This document shows, one piece after another, positions 21,923 to 22,376 of a DNA stretch of 22,376 nt. Source of the DNA: Dehalococcoidia bacterium. GTDB lineage: Bacteria > Chloroflexota > Dehalococcoidia > GIF9 > UBA5620. The notes beneath the pieces are model-generated. The model was not told the DNA's origin, searched no databases, and worked only from the letters and a program-made list of their open reading frames with translations. The stretch lies in NCBI GenBank assembly GCA_016783225.1, contig JADHWZ010000011.1:1-22376 (forward strand), in the 5' to 3' direction. The position numbers and the translations under genes are program-made. Numbering within the stretch: position 1 is the first letter of the stretch; the number at the start of each line of letters is the position of its first letter.

Positions 21923-22376
21923 TCAAGCTGCCTCCCTAACCACGATACCGCGCTCCGGCAGGATTTCAAAGACATGGTCATTGAGATCCGTTGGCGTCCC
22001 TCGCATTTTGCGAATGTAGAGAGTCCGTACACGCCGGGCCTGTAGACTGCTTACACTGAGAACCATAATACCGGAGGCGACGAATTCCTCTACTTCATAC
22101 TGGCTGAGTTTACTTGTTCCTGAAGGGATCCCTGAGGTGACAAGGGTAGTACATTCTAGGTTGTCCGCAATGGAGAAAATAAGGCTTCTAATATACTCCC
22201 TGACTTGGGCAGTTGACCCTTCGCCGAAAATAAGGGGCGCAATAGGATCGATGACCAATCTCTGGGCTTTAATTCGCTGGATTTGCTTGGTAAGGTCAGT
22301 CACCACCGTACGGACATCAATAGCCTTTTCTTTACCCGCGCGCACATCAGTAAAGTAGGGTGTCACATCCAGGAGG
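21923..22376 (-). CDS. KaiC-like ATPase, C-terminal part (5' end beyond right edge)
   Basis: The last 151 residues or so of a KaiC-like protein; the frame is open to the right edge, so Walker A and the true start are outside. Visible are Walker B RLVIDPIAPL, the YEVEEFVASGIMVL strand that aligns with GIEQFVAHGVIVL of the downstream KaiC-like protein, and KMRGT followed by ILPERGIVV. The alignment marks the two as paralogues. The GTG at 22366 is internal and not a start. Its stop is 1 nt before the receiver-KaiC start (TGACATG), so the two are coupled. Whether the full protein has one or two KaiC domains cannot be seen. Confidence 0.85.
   Translation of the reverse strand, partial: LLDVTPYFTDVRAGKEKAIDVRTVVTDLTKQIQRIKAQRLVIDPIAPLIFGEGSTAQVREYIRSLIFSIADNLECTTLVTSGIPSGTSKLSQYEVEEFVASGIMVLSVSSLQARRVRTLYIRKMRGTPTDLNDHVFEILPERGIVVREAA

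Noticed and set aside
21922..22032. 37-residue N-terminal extension of the receiver-KaiC protein
   Set aside because: The extension overlaps the upstream KaiC-like coding sequence and precedes a canonical receiver start (MDKVLVVDDDE) that has its own GGGAGG.
12110..22376. Canonical cyanobacterial-type circadian kaiABC locus
   Set aside because: No KaiA or KaiB gene is visible, the complete KaiC-like proteins have one ATPase domain, and the kinase has PAS/GAF inputs rather than a KaiB-like SasA sensor domain.

Overview
The window reads as a stretch of chromosome from a free-living bacterium of roughly 50-55 % GC with tightly packed operons. No rRNA, tRNA, CRISPR array, insertion sequence or phage gene is visible. 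The gene mix is a tandem PAC2 pair behind a SixA-like phosphatase, separate secD and secF, a CCA/poly(A) polymerase-type nucleotidyltransferase with an HD domain, single-domain KaiC-like ATPases and an archaeal-style TreT trehalose synthase. It suggests an uncultured Chloroflexota, probably Dehalococcoidia-like. That placement is inferred from gene content only.

Left part (1-4328), mostly minus strand. A small-membrane-protein operon (DUF948-like protein, then YtxH protein) leads towards an AI-2E/PerM-type transporter cut by the left edge. A divergent 2TM-domain gene follows on the plus strand. Next come a polytopic membrane protein resembling PrsW/CPBP glutamic intramembrane proteases, a YfcE-type metallophosphoesterase, and a membrane-anchored double-zinc-ribbon protein. 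The zinc-ribbon promoter faces away from the promoter of the DegV gene.

Middle (4476-12112). degV (+) converges on the minus-strand operon sixA-PAC2-PAC2, whose reading frames overlap or nearly touch. On the plus strand are a probably leaderless CCA-type nucleotidyltransferase gene and the overlapping secD-secF pair. Several strong hairpins without a T-tract lie at gene ends here.

Right part (12110-22376) is the most interesting region. It looks like one minus-strand operon of at least 10 kb that starts beyond the right edge. In transcription order it encodes: a KaiC-like ATPase (partial), a receiver-KaiC fusion, TreT, a TrmB-like winged-helix protein without a sugar-binding domain, a second KaiC-like ATPase, a soluble 1415-residue hybrid histidine kinase (five PAS, two GAF, two receivers), a stand-alone receiver, and a cellulose-synthase-like GT2 enzyme. 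Gaps are 1 to 91 nt. I infer a cytoplasmic sensory system in which KaiC-family ATPases and a phosphorelay govern trehalose production and exopolysaccharide synthesis. It is loosely analogous to the cyanobacterial KaiC-SasA-RpaA pathway, but no KaiA or KaiB is visible. The protein families are clear; the wiring between them is a hypothesis.
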